Shown: piece by piece, positions 15,189 to 23,739 of the stretch
How the letters are laid out: the number at the start of each line of letters is the position of its first letter
Numbering within the stretch: the stretch's first letter is position 1
Assembly: GCA_021811155.1 (NCBI GenBank)
Contig: JAJZPO010000009.1
Span: forward strand, 1-51,234
Direction: 5' to 3'
Source of the DNA: Bacillota bacterium
GTDB taxonomy: Bacteria; Bacillota; Desulfitobacteriia; Desulfitobacteriales; JAJXUE01
DNA: 51,234 bases
Notes under the pieces: generated by a model
What the model was told of the DNA's origin: nothing
The model's database searches: none
Seen by the model: the letters and a program-made list of their open reading frames with translations, nothing else
Program-made: the position numbers and the translations under genes

Positions 15189-15325
15189 GGACAAAGGGGA
15201 CGGTTCTTATCGTCCTAGCAAATCTTGTTGAATTTTGACGTTTTCCCTTGAGTCGCTTGGGCACGGTTATTCAATGCTTAGTTTTGAGTCAGTCAGGAAC
15301 CGTCCCTAAGTGACTCACTTTAGCT
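15184..15325. repeat. paired GGGGACGGTTC hairpin repeats with different arms
   Basis: The left unit has AGGAC and GTCCT flanking GGGGACGGTTC. About 80 bases on, an inverted unit carries GAACCGTCCC flanked by TGAGTCA and TGACTCA. The core is the same on both sides but the flanking inverted repeats differ completely. The element fills most of the 318-base gap, which contains no gene. Confidence 0.8.
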
Positions 15326-15412
15326 GTATGTATCCTGCCGGGCCCTGACGGGGTAGGCAGGTGTCAGGGTAGGGTCCACAGCCTCCCGCTTTAAGCAGTG
15401 TTATGTCTGGCT

Positions 15413-16114
15413 CTATACGCGGGACTGGAACCAGATGCTGAGGGAAACAGTGTTGCCTGCGGTAACGGCAGCATAGGAAACACGGGCGTACTTGACAAAC
15501 CGGCCGGGGACAAGGAAGGTCATGGCGTTTTGGGCAATGGTAACGGTTGTTGTACCGGGATCGTCAGCATAGTTGGTGTTATCCGGGCTAAGCGTAATTT
15601 TGACTAAAGCTGAGTTCGCTGCGATTGAGTTGTTAAGTACCGTAAAGGTGCAGTCGGTTAAGGAGAGTATGTTTTGGCTTGTGGCGTTGGCGAAGGTGGT
15701 GACTGAGCTGGTAACACCTTCGCTGGTATCAGTGGTGGTTCTCGCTCCAAGCTGGGTGACGAAACAGGCCGCGGTGGTATTATTTATTGTGGCGAGGAAA
15801 CTGGCCGCGGTGGAGTTGCTCACGGTGGCGAGGAAGCTTGCGGCGGTGGAGTTGCTCACGGTGGCGAGGAAGCTTGCGGCGGTGGAGTTGCTCACGGTGG
15901 CGAGGAAGCTTGCGGCGGTGGAGTTGCTTACGGTGGCGAGGAAGCTTGCGGCGGTGGAGTTGCTTACGGTGGCGAGGAAACTGGCTGCGGTGGAGTTGCT
16001 TACGGTGGCAAGCAAGCTTGCGGCGGTCGAGTTGCTTACTGTGGCCAGAAGGCAGGCCGCAGTAGCGTTGTTGATATTTAGCCCCAGGTCGCTAAAAACT
16101 TTGATGGCTGGCAC
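15413..16114 (-). CDS. NxT 12-residue-repeat protein with DUF6385-like C-terminus
   Basis: A 233-residue protein. After a short head (PAIKVFSDLGLNIN), about residues 16-123 are nine tandem 12-residue units of consensus [12 protein letters not shown]; seven carry NST, the first NAT and the last NTT. The first and last units have Cys where internal units have Ser (TAAC versus TAAS). The C-terminal ~90 residues match the DUF6385-like end of the neighbouring protein, ending SIWFQSRV. There is no signal peptide. GTG at 16114 is used, 10 bases after AAGGAG. It is divergent from three GT2-TPR glycosyltransferases. Dense NxT and S/T make it a plausible glycosylation target on the spore or cell surface; this is inference. 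A plus-strand antisense frame through the repeat is an artefact. Confidence 0.75.
   Translation of the reverse strand: MPAIKVFSDLGLNINNATAACLLATVSNSTAASLLATVSNSTAASFLATVSNSTAASFLATVSNSTAASFLATVSNSTAASFLATVSNSTAASFLATVSNSTAASFLATINNTTAACFVTQLGARTTTDTSEGVTSSVTTFANATSQNILSLTDCTFTVLNNSIAANSALVKITLSPDNTNYADDPGTTTVTIAQNAMTFLVPGRFVKYARVSYAAVTAGNTVSLSIWFQSRV
15768..16076. repeat. 36-bp coding tandem repeat
   Basis: Nine in-frame 36-bp units encode the 12-residue repeat. The internal copies are nearly identical at DNA level, differing mainly at a few synonymous positions (CTCACG versus CTTACG) plus AGCTTG versus AACTGG. Such homogeneity points to recent expansion by slippage or unequal exchange, so copy number may vary among strains. 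Confidence 0.95.
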
Positions 16115-16310
16115 TGCGCATCAACTCCTTCAAGTCATAGCAAAGTTCTTATTTAGTTTATGGAAAGCGGGGTTGACCGGTGCCTGCCAAGGATAATTAC
16201 GGGACTTTTTTTGCATCCAACAGGATGCCTTCGGGGATGCACCGGCATATATTTTTACCAGGCCGGCAGTGTGCCTGTGTAATAAATAATTTCTCTGGGG
16301 GTTCTCTGGT

Positions 16311-17894
16311 GTGAAGAAAGCTAAGCCGCGCCTAAGTCTGTGCATGCTGGTGCGGGATGAGGAGGGCGACCTCCCCAGGGCGCTTGGCAGCGTGCAGGGA
16401 CTTGTGGATGAAATCATAGTCGTGGATACAGGGTCCGTGGACCACAGCAGGCAGATAGCCCGCTCCTTCGGCGCCAAAGTCTATAACCACGCCTGGCAGG
16501 ATGATTTCTCAGCGCCCAAGAACCTGGCTCTCCAGAAGGCCAGGGGGAAATGGGTATTGATTCTGGACGCCGATGAGGAGTTAATGCCGGAAGACAGGGA
16601 AAAAATCCGCCAGGCGGTTGAGTCTCCCGGCAAGGCCGAAGGGTTTCTCCTTGGAGTCGTCAATTACACCGGGGAGGCTCCCGGCGTCCAGTACGAACTG
16701 ACACTGAACCTGCGTCTGTTCAGAAACAGGCCGGGCTGCCGCTTTACCCGTCCGGTGCATGAGCAACTTAGCGGCCTCGGCCCGGGCGCCGAATTGGCAA
16801 GCCGTCCGGACATCCGCATTTTGCACTACGGCTACCTGGAACCTTATCTTGTCCGCAAGCGGAAGCGGGAGCGCAATTTCCTGCTCCTGCAGCGGCGGCT
16901 GGAGCAGGGACAGGCCGATGCCTTCGACTACTTCAACCTTGGGGTGGAATACAACCGGCAAAATCTTTGGCAGGAAGCGCTGAGAGCCCTGGAGCTGGCC
17001 CGAAAACTGGAGCCGGGTGAACCTATGTGGCTGAGCGCTTGCCGCAGGCTGCAAATCCAGTGCTTGCTCCAGCTGCAGGCCTGGGACGAAGCTCTGCAGG
17101 CGGCGGAGGAGAGCCTGGAGGTTTACCCCGATTACGCCGACATGGTGTACCTGCGGGGAATAGCCCTGACCGGCAAGGGCCGGTACACCCAGGCGCTTGG
17201 CGCTTTTTACCAGGCTGCGGCCATGAACGGCCTGGTGCCGCCCGGTTACGCCCATGACCCCGGTCTCACCGGCTTTAAGGCTTATTACTCTATAGGCCAG
17301 GCCCAGCTTCAGCTGGGGAAGCTTGATGAGGCGGTTTCAGCCCTGCGCAAGGCTCTGCAGCTTGAGCCGGGATACCGCCCCGCCCTGCTTGCTTTGGCCC
17401 GCTGCCTGGCAGGTGATGGGGAGGCAGAAACCGGTGAGCTGGAATCCCTGGTGGAGGACGGAACGGCAGAGCGCTGCCTGACTTTGGCGGAGATTTGCCA
17501 CGAGGCCGGTCTGTTTAAGCTCGCCCAGGGGTTTTTGAACAGGCACCCCGCTCAACTGCCCCCAGACTACATTTTTCTGCAGGGGGTACTGCACTGGAAA
17601 CTGGGAGAGTACCGTGAGGCGGTAAAAGTCCTGGGGCAGTTCTCCGGAGAACAGGCCGCGGAAGCCCGGCTCATCAGCTGGGGCTGCCGCTGGCTGCTCG
17701 GAGAAGCTCCGGAGGCGGAGCTGCAGGAATTATGCCGTTCCCAGGCAGATTATGATTTCCTGGTCCAGTTCTGCCTGGATGAGGCTGAGCGGGCGCTGCA
17801 GCGGACTGAAAAAGCTTTTCCCGCCCTCCCTATCCTGGCCGACTACCGGGCCAGGCTGGACCGCTGCCGCCGGCTGGCACTCCGTCCCGGTTAG
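16311..17894 (+). CDS. GT2 glycosyltransferase with TPR repeats (A)
   Basis: A 527-residue protein. The N-terminal GT2 domain (about 1-225) opens RLSLCMLVRDEEGDLPRALGSV, has IIVVDTGSVD and the nucleotide-sugar/metal motif LDADEE, and ends around RPVHEQLSG and ILHYGYLE. The rest (about 215-525) is a TPR array (YFNLGVEYNRQNLWQEALRALELARKLEP and later units). GT2-TPR proteins of this SunS-like class glycosylate proteins or peptides in several Firmicutes, the TPR part probably holding the acceptor. The GTG at 16311 follows a G-rich site. There is no membrane segment, so the enzyme is cytoplasmic. It is the first of three related genes and divergent from the NxT-repeat protein, its best candidate acceptor. 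Confidence 0.88.
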   Translation: MKKAKPRLSLCMLVRDEEGDLPRALGSVQGLVDEIIVVDTGSVDHSRQIARSFGAKVYNHAWQDDFSAPKNLALQKARGKWVLILDADEELMPEDREKIRQAVESPGKAEGFLLGVVNYTGEAPGVQYELTLNLRLFRNRPGCRFTRPVHEQLSGLGPGAELASRPDIRILHYGYLEPYLVRKRKRERNFLLLQRRLEQGQADAFDYFNLGVEYNRQNLWQEALRALELARKLEPGEPMWLSACRRLQIQCLLQLQAWDEALQAAEESLEVYPDYADMVYLRGIALTGKGRYTQALGAFYQAAAMNGLVPPGYAHDPGLTGFKAYYSIGQAQLQLGKLDEAVSALRKALQLEPGYRPALLALARCLAGDGEAETGELESLVEDGTAERCLTLAEICHEAGLFKLAQGFLNRHPAQLPPDYIFLQGVLHWKLGEYREAVKVLGQFSGEQAAEARLISWGCRWLLGEAPEAELQELCRSQADYDFLVQFCLDEAERALQRTEKAFPALPILADYRARLDRCRRLALRPG

Positions 17895-17930
17895 GCTCGC
17901 TTAGGGGCAACATCACGAAGGGTGTCAAGG

Positions 17931-18088
17931 GGACGGTTCTTTTGACACCAACTTACTCGCGCGGAGAGAGGACTTGTGGCAATAGGACGTCGGGGACGGT
18001 TCCGGTTGTCCTAGCTAAAATAGTAGAATTGGGCATGGCCATTGCTAGGACGTTGCTAGGACGTTGAGAACCGTCCCCGTTATCCTAG
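17931..18088. repeat. cluster of three GGGGACGGTTC hairpin repeats
   Basis: Unit 1 has GGTGTCAA/TTGACACC arms (17931-17949), unit 2 AGGAC/GTCCT (17983-18012), and unit 3 is an inverted core with AGGAC/TCCT arms (18058-18086). The cluster fills the gap between glycosyltransferases A and B. Confidence 0.85.
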
Positions 18089-18104
18089 TTGAGGTGGGAT
18101 TGAG

Positions 18105-19238
18105 ATGGGTGAGAACAAGGCGCAGGTCAGCCTGTGCATGATTGTCAAGGATGAGGCGGAAAACCTGGCCCGCTGCCTGAAGAGCGTTGACGGCCTGGCG
18201 GACGAAATCGTGATCGTCGATACCGGTTCCACGGATGCTACCAGAGCGCTGGCGGAGGGCTTCGGCGCCAGGGTATTTTCCTTTGCCTGGGCGGATGATT
18301 TCAGCTCCGCGCGCAACCACTCCCTCGAGCAGGCCAGCGGGGAGTGGATTCTGGTCATGGATGCCGATGAGGAATTAGCGCCAGGGTCTGCCGCCGTGCT
18401 TAAGCCTTTTCTGCAGCGGCGGGACTTGGAGGGGCTGTTTATTACCATGCTTAATTTTCAGGGGGAGAGACCAGGGGAGGACCTGGAGACCTACCTGTAT
18501 CTGAAGCTTTTTCGCAACAGGGCCTGCTACCGTTATACCCGTCCCCTGCATGAGCAGCTCTTGGGAGTTCCGGCCGATCTGAAGGGGTTTGCGGCTGTGC
18601 CGGAGGCAAGGTGCCTGCATTATGGCTACTTAAGTGCACAGGAAAGCGGGAAGGACAAATCCAGCCGCAACTTCAAGATCATCCGGGCGGAGATTGCACG
18701 CAACCCGGATGCCTTCAACTATCTCAGCCTGGCCCAGGAATATTTCCGGGCAGGCAGGCTGGAGGAGGCAGCAGGCGCTGCGCTTGAGTCCCGCCGGCTT
18801 TTGGACAAAAAAGCCTATTACGGGGCCAAGCTGTATAAGCTCCTTGGCACGGCATACTGCCGGCTGGAGCGTCACCGGGAAGCCATTGAGGTTTGCCGGG
18901 AAGGAGTCAGCTTTTATCCGGACTACCCCGATATAGTGTATCTCCTGGGTGCGGCTTGTCTGGGGTTGGAGCTTTACGCCCAGGCTGTGGGGCATTTCCG
19001 CCAGTGTCTGGCCATGGGCAGTCTCGCATCCCCGCTCTTAATGCGGGACCAGGCCTACACAGGGTACCGGGCCTATCTGGCCCTTGCCCGGGCCTACACT
19101 GGCCTGGGCAAGGCGGAAGATGCCCTGGAGTGTTACGGCCGCGCCCTTGCGCTCAATCCTGAAGCTGCAGCGGCAGGCGCGGCTGAACTGCTGCGCGGGC
19201 CAAACGTAAGCGGAAGCGGGGGTAAAAAGAATGGCTGA
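18105..19238 (+). CDS. GT2 glycosyltransferase with TPR repeats (B)
   Basis: A 377-residue paralogue of the upstream enzyme. The GT2 domain has VSLCMIVKDEAENLARCLKSVDGLADEIVIVDTGSTD, the catalytic metal motif MDADEE, and RPLHEQL followed by CLHYGYLS. A shorter TPR region (about 205-365) follows, with units around FNYLSLAQEYFRAGRLEEA and AEDALECYGRALALNPEA. The ATG at 18105 is preceded by GAGGTGGGATTGAG, a good ribosome site. Its 3' end overlaps the start of the next glycosyltransferase by 8 bases, so B and C are probably translated together. The similarity of A, B and C suggests local duplication with divergence of acceptor-binding repeats. Confidence 0.9.
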   Translation: MGENKAQVSLCMIVKDEAENLARCLKSVDGLADEIVIVDTGSTDATRALAEGFGARVFSFAWADDFSSARNHSLEQASGEWILVMDADEELAPGSAAVLKPFLQRRDLEGLFITMLNFQGERPGEDLETYLYLKLFRNRACYRYTRPLHEQLLGVPADLKGFAAVPEARCLHYGYLSAQESGKDKSSRNFKIIRAEIARNPDAFNYLSLAQEYFRAGRLEEAAGAALESRRLLDKKAYYGAKLYKLLGTAYCRLERHREAIEVCREGVSFYPDYPDIVYLLGAACLGLELYAQAVGHFRQCLAMGSLASPLLMRDQAYTGYRAYLALARAYTGLGKAEDALECYGRALALNPEAAAAGAAELLRGPNVSGSGGKKNG

Positions 19239-21237
19239 ACCAAAGCTTTCCCTGTGCATCATAGCCAAAGACGAGGAAAAAAACATCGCCCGCTGCATTG
19301 CGAGCGTGGACGGGTTGGCTGATGAAATCATTGTGGTGGACACCGGCTCCCGGGACCGTACAGCGGAAGTTGCGAGAGAACTGGGAGCCCAGGTGTTTTT
19401 CTGCCCCTGGGAGGAGGACTTCAGCGGCCCCAAAAACTTCGCACTGGACCGGGCCAGGGGAGAGTGGGCGCTCTTAATGGACGCCGACGATGTGTTGAGC
19501 AGGGAGGCGCATGCGGAGATTCTTAACCTTACCCTGGAGACTGATGTGGATGGGTTCTTGCTGCAAACCGTGAGCTTTCTGGGCAGAAGTCCGGGCTTGA
19601 GCCGGGTTACCAACCTGCAGGTCAGGCTGGTAAGAAACCGCCCCCAATACCGCTATCGGGGGAGGATACATGAGCGCATTCTGTCTGAACCGGGGTCCAG
19701 GGTAAGGGCAGTCCCCTTGAAGGTTTATCACTATGGTTATCTTGACAGTGAACTCTCAGGCAAGGGCAAGCTTAAACGCAACCTGAGAATCCTGCGGGAG
19801 GCAGTACGCCAGGAGCCAAGCGATTTCAACCGCTTCAACCTTGGCATGGAATATTTGCGGACAGGGCGCCTGGGCCAGGCAAAAGCGCAGTTGGAGCAGG
19901 TGTGGCGGCACGCTGCGCCCGAGGCGGGGTATTTTCCTGATCTGGTAATTAAACTGGCCTCAACTTACCTGGAACTGGCAGAATATGAAGCCGGCCTGTC
20001 TGTCCTGACAAAAGGTATTGAGCAGCATCCGAAGTTTACCGATCTCTTTCTGATTCAGGGACGGGTTTACCAAGCTATGGGCGAATATGCTCTTGCTGCC
20101 AGGGCTTTCGAAACCTGTCTCAGCAAAGGGGAGGCGCCCTTTATTTATGCCTCGGAACTGGGGTGCGGCTCTTACCTGGCCTGGAACGCTCTGGGGGATC
20201 TGGCCAGTGACCTGTATGACTACAAGCGGGCAGCGGGCTGTTACCTCGAGTCCCTGACCCATGCTCCGCAGCAAGCAGAAACTCTGGCAGCATTGCTCAA
20301 GGCGCTGGGGAAATTCATGGGACTGCCGGAGCTGCGAAAGTTTCTGCGGGACAACTTCAACCTGGATGATGCGTCAGGGAGCGCCAGGCTCGTATCAGCT
20401 CTCTTGGCGGCGGACCAGCCGGAATTGGCCCGGGAGATTCTCTCCCGCATTGATGCCGCCGCGTCGGATGAACAAATATTGAGCTATCTGCGCGGACAGT
20501 ATCTGCTCATGTCCGGCTGCTTTGAGCAGGCTCACCGGCATCTGGGGGGGATAGCCGGGGAATCCGCTTTTTATACGGAAGCCATCACCTCTTTGTGCGT
20601 AATCCATTGGGTTCTGCACGCCTGGCCACGGGCGGAACAGGATCTGCGCTGCCTGCAGAGCGCCCCGGGCGGAGCGCTAAGGGGCAGACTCTTCAGACTG
20701 GTTCACGTCTGTTTCCGTTGGGGCAAAGTTGGGCGTCTTAAACTTAACCGGCAGGAATCTGCCCCTGCTTTGAGTGAGATACTGGCGCTGCTGCGTTTAT
20801 CCCTGCAGCTGAAGCAAGAGAATTTGCTCCAGGCAGTTTGCAGGGTGGTTGAGAGCGTCCCTGGCTGGGGACAAGGGCTCATCCAGGCGGCTCAGATCTG
20901 TATGGAGTATGGAGCCTTGGACTCAGCGCTGCCCCTCTTGGCAAGAGCGTCTCAAAAGCCGGAGTCAGGCTCAACCGGTGAAAGGGACAAAAAAAAGGCA
21001 GAAGTCAGGAAACTGACTACCCTGCTTAGGGCTCAGCGCTTCGCTGCTGCAGGTCAATGGTCTTTGGCCTGGTCAGCTTTTCAGCTGGGTAATGCTGATT
21101 TGACCCGGGACTTGGGCATGATTCACGCTCTGGCCGGTATGGCCGGGAGCGTGCTCCGCAACTCACCGGAGCCGAGGCCCGCCCTGGCCCAGGGGCTGAG
21201 TGAACTGCTTGAACTCTTTCCAGTTAAGAAAGCTTAG
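19231..21237 (+). CDS. GT2 glycosyltransferase with long TPR-like C-terminus (C)
   Basis: A 668-residue protein. The GT2 domain (about 1-220) has LSLCIIAKDEEKNIARCIASVDGLADEIIVVDTGSRD. Its metal motif MDADD replaces the DADEE of A and B, and RIHERIL replaces their HEQL. About 430 residues of helical TPR-like repeats follow, with clear units near FNLGMEYLRTGRLGQA and YQAMGEYALAARAFETCLSKGE and less regular ones toward the end. This is roughly twice the repeat length of the upstream paralogues. The ATG at 19231 lies inside the end of gene B. The role is presumably sugar transfer to protein or to a glycan begun by A or B; acceptor and sugar are unknown. The different active-site neighbourhood suggests it is not redundant. 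Confidence 0.87.
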   Translation: MAEPKLSLCIIAKDEEKNIARCIASVDGLADEIIVVDTGSRDRTAEVARELGAQVFFCPWEEDFSGPKNFALDRARGEWALLMDADDVLSREAHAEILNLTLETDVDGFLLQTVSFLGRSPGLSRVTNLQVRLVRNRPQYRYRGRIHERILSEPGSRVRAVPLKVYHYGYLDSELSGKGKLKRNLRILREAVRQEPSDFNRFNLGMEYLRTGRLGQAKAQLEQVWRHAAPEAGYFPDLVIKLASTYLELAEYEAGLSVLTKGIEQHPKFTDLFLIQGRVYQAMGEYALAARAFETCLSKGEAPFIYASELGCGSYLAWNALGDLASDLYDYKRAAGCYLESLTHAPQQAETLAALLKALGKFMGLPELRKFLRDNFNLDDASGSARLVSALLAADQPELAREILSRIDAAASDEQILSYLRGQYLLMSGCFEQAHRHLGGIAGESAFYTEAITSLCVIHWVLHAWPRAEQDLRCLQSAPGGALRGRLFRLVHVCFRWGKVGRLKLNRQESAPALSEILALLRLSLQLKQENLLQAVCRVVESVPGWGQGLIQAAQICMEYGALDSALPLLARASQKPESGSTGERDKKKAEVRKLTTLLRAQRFAAAGQWSLAWSAFQLGNADLTRDLGMIHALAGMAGSVLRNSPEPRPALAQGLSELLELFPVKKA

Positions 21238-21253
21238 GAGTACCGTCTCCTGG

Positions 21254-22084
21254 TCAGGCGCTGGGGATGTTGGTGGTGTTGTTGAGCATTTCTCTGAGCA
21301 GCAGGGCCAGATTGCCAGCGACCATCTGGCTGAAGGTATTGTATTTGCGCATAAATTTTCCGTTGCTGCGCTGTGAAATCGCACGGATTACCACAAAGGG
21401 AATGCCCGTCAGGGCGCAGACCTGAGCCACAGCCCCGCCTTCCATCTCCACGCACAAACCGTTAAAGAGAGTCCTGAGAAACGAAATCTTGCTGCTGATA
21501 AACTGGTCCCCGGTCAGAACACGTCCCCGGTATGCCTTCACCCCTAGCAGGGCGGAGCTGCATTTCAGGGCCAGCAGGATCATGCTCTCATCAGCGGCAA
21601 TGGCGCGTATTCCCAGACCGGGCAATACTCCCGGCGGATGGCCGAGCCTGGTCGCATCCAGATCATGCTGGATCAGGTCCTCAGATACAACTATGTCACC
21701 GCGCTTCAGTCTGCTGAACAGGGCTCCGGCCATCCCAACCAAGATAACGGAGCGGGCGGAAAACTGTTTGATTAAAATGGCAGCGCAGAGGGCGGCGTTT
21801 ACTTTGCCCACACCGCAGCGCACCAGGACTACCTGCCGGTTATTGATCAATCCGCGGTAAAAGGTCAGCCTGTCCAGAATCACTGCTTCCTGGACAACCG
21901 TATAGTGCAGCAGCAGTTCGACTACGCCGTCCAGAGCGGCCATGATGCCAATCGGCTCATATGGAGCATCCAACGGACCTGCCACCCCCTCTGCCTCAGG
22001 TCTATAACAGTATATGAGTGGTAGCAGGTCGCGGTTAGGGAGTGAAGGGTCTGTAAAAGGGGTGACGGTCGGGCGGCACCTCAA
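21254..22084 (-). CDS. MTA/SAH nucleosidase-like protein with altered catalytic residues
   Basis: A 276-residue reading from TTG at 22084, overlapping the upstream stop; about 230 residues match MtnN/Pfs nucleosidases. The fold is clear: PIGIMAALDGVVELL, VRCGVGKVNAALCAA, VLVGMAGALFSRLKRGDIVVSEDLIQHDLDA and CVEMEGGAVAQVCALTGIPFVVIRAIS. However, the Glu that activates water (E12 in E. coli) aligns with Asp in AALD, and the catalytic Asp197 of RAISD is Gln in RAISQRSNG. The enzyme may be inactive, altered in specificity, or a different nucleoside hydrolase. The true start may be GTG 21985 or TTG 21973, since the first ~35 residues are outside the family. An active relative would serve SAM recycling or the futalosine pathway (mqnE is at 40.5 kb). 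Confidence 0.8.
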   Translation of the reverse strand: MRCRPTVTPFTDPSLPNRDLLPLIYCYRPEAEGVAGPLDAPYEPIGIMAALDGVVELLLHYTVVQEAVILDRLTFYRGLINNRQVVLVRCGVGKVNAALCAAILIKQFSARSVILVGMAGALFSRLKRGDIVVSEDLIQHDLDATRLGHPPGVLPGLGIRAIAADESMILLALKCSSALLGVKAYRGRVLTGDQFISSKISFLRTLFNGLCVEMEGGAVAQVCALTGIPFVVIRAISQRSNGKFMRKYNTFSQMVAGNLALLLREMLNNTTNIPSA

Positions 22085-23739
22085 CGAAATCCCCTGCTTG
22101 TCTTTTTTATGATACGGTAACCGTTCTGGCTTGTGAATGAGGGCAGGGGGCCAGCCGGTTTGGGGCCAGCCGGTTTGGGACCGGCCGGAGGTTGGTCAAT
22201 TCCCTGCGATTGGTGCCCCAGGCCTGCCGCAGACTGCCGCGGTACGGTTAAATCACCTATGGATCCTTTCTTTAAACCCGCTTGCTGCGAAGCACCGTAC
22301 CGGATGGGTGGTTTGGAGGGGGCATGAAGCTTACTGTTGGTGCGCGGTACAGGGGTGGGGCGATATCCCAGGGGTACTCCGGCTATTTCCGCTGTTAAGG
22401 GGTCCAGGGCGTAGAGATCTCCTTTGGTAACCTGGGACAGAGCCGATTTGCCCAGGACCCGCACTCCTTCAGCGATTTCCAGGGTGCAGGAATTGATGAA
22501 ATTGGCCAGGTTTTGGGCCCCAAGGTTTTCGTCGTAACGGTCGGAGTATTTGGCGTTGTACCAGACGATTTGGGTAGGCGGTTCCCAGGGCAAAGCTTGC
22601 AGCACCTGGGTATGGGAAATGGCAAACAGGGCAGCTGTGCCGATATAGATGGCATCTGCCCCCAGGGCCAGGGCCTTGAGCATTTCCCCCGGCTCGGTGA
22701 AACCGCCGGCAGAAATCAAAGTGATGCGGTCTTTGGCCCGGTTTTCTTCCAGGAAGCGCGCGGCCCTGACCAGGGCGTAAAGAGTGGGCAAACCAAAATT
22801 ATCCCCTAGGGACGGGGGGGCTGCATGGGTGCCGCCTTGGGCTCCGCCAAGAGCGATAAAGTCCACTCCGGCTTGCAGCGCGATTGCCAGGTCCAATTCC
22901 AAATCCTTGCTGCAGGCCATCTTTACTCCTACCGGTATGCCACCTGTTATGCTCCGGATGTACTCAACCAATGCGCCCAGGTCTTCCGGTTTCTCCAGTT
23001 CCTGGTGGCGGGCTTTGACCACTGCGTCACGCCCTGGGGGAATGGGGAAGGCGCCCTGTAAGCGGGGGTCAATATCTTTGGACTTCAGGCTGAAGCTCAT
23101 GCCCGCCATAGCTCCCTGGCCGAACTGAATTTCCACAGCATCGGCCAGGCTCAGGATTTCCGGTTCCTTGCTCCAAAAACCGCGGCTGTACTGCAGGATC
23201 CAGTATTTGCTGTTGTCCCTCTCAGCCTGGAGAAAAGGACCCTGCCCACTGTTTACAGCGGTGCCTGCCATGGCCGTTCCCCGGGCCAGAGCAATCTTGG
23301 CCTTGGCGCTTAAGGCCAGACCAAAAGCCATGCCGCTTACTATCAGAGGAGTATCCAGGATGAGCGGCTTTTCGGCCTGGGGTCCCAGGACCACCTTGGT
23401 ATCAACGGAGGTGGAGGCTTCAGTAGGGAAGGTGTGCAGCTGGGCCACATCGAACATCAGGCCGCTGAAGTCCGGGAATTTGCGGCCGCTCCCCAGGGGC
23501 CGTTCGATTACCTTGCCTTCCTGAGCGCGCAGATTAAGCTGCAGGATGGACAAAAGGCCGGTGCGTTGCGCGGCGGAAAAAAACTCCGTCAGGTTTTCCT
23601 GGTAGGGGTCAGTCATCAGTACAGTCATGAATGACTGGAAGAGTTTTTTCACGGCAAGCTTGAAAATGCTCTGCCAGACAAACAGAAACGCCAACCCTAT
23701 TCCTGCCAACGCCACCAACCAAATCCCAACAAGCTGCAC
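22081..23739 (-). CDS. FMN-binding glutamate synthase-family protein, membrane anchored
   Basis: A 552-residue protein. It has an N-terminal membrane helix (IWLVALAGIGLAFLFVW), then a glutamate-synthase-like FMN barrel (about 75-470) with PLIVSGMAFGLALSAKAKIALARG, the GGIPVGVKMACSKDLE strand, FIALGGAQGGTHAAPPSLGDNFGLP and ALALGADAIYIGTAALFA. It lacks the amidotransferase domain of full-length GltB. The GTG at 23739 follows GGAGG by 7 bases; a longer frame reaches 23871 without a ribosome site. The C-terminus has an unusual ~80-residue tail with tandem PAGPKPAGPKPAGP, low in complexity. The electron donor and true substrate of these stand-alone proteins are not established. The next gene overlaps its stop. 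Confidence 0.85.
   Translation of the reverse strand: MQLVGIWLVALAGIGLAFLFVWQSIFKLAVKKLFQSFMTVLMTDPYQENLTEFFSAAQRTGLLSILQLNLRAQEGKVIERPLGSGRKFPDFSGLMFDVAQLHTFPTEASTSVDTKVVLGPQAEKPLILDTPLIVSGMAFGLALSAKAKIALARGTAMAGTAVNSGQGPFLQAERDNSKYWILQYSRGFWSKEPEILSLADAVEIQFGQGAMAGMSFSLKSKDIDPRLQGAFPIPPGRDAVVKARHQELEKPEDLGALVEYIRSITGGIPVGVKMACSKDLELDLAIALQAGVDFIALGGAQGGTHAAPPSLGDNFGLPTLYALVRAARFLEENRAKDRITLISAGGFTEPGEMLKALALGADAIYIGTAALFAISHTQVLQALPWEPPTQIVWYNAKYSDRYDENLGAQNLANFINSCTLEIAEGVRVLGKSALSQVTKGDLYALDPLTAEIAGVPLGYRPTPVPRTNSKLHAPSKPPIRYGASQQAGLKKGSIGDLTVPRQSAAGLGHQSQGIDQPPAGPKPAGPKPAGPLPSFTSQNGYRIIKKTSRGFR

Noticed and set aside
15768-16076. CRISPR-like array of 36-bp repeats
   Set aside because: The units are contiguous with no spacers, keep an open reading frame and encode protein; no cas gene is near.
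15573-16196. Plus-strand frames through the NxT repeat region, rich in Trp/Arg or Val/Leu/Ala repeats
   Set aside because: These are antisense shadows of the 36-bp repeats. The minus-strand frame has a ribosome site and a recognisable C-terminal domain.
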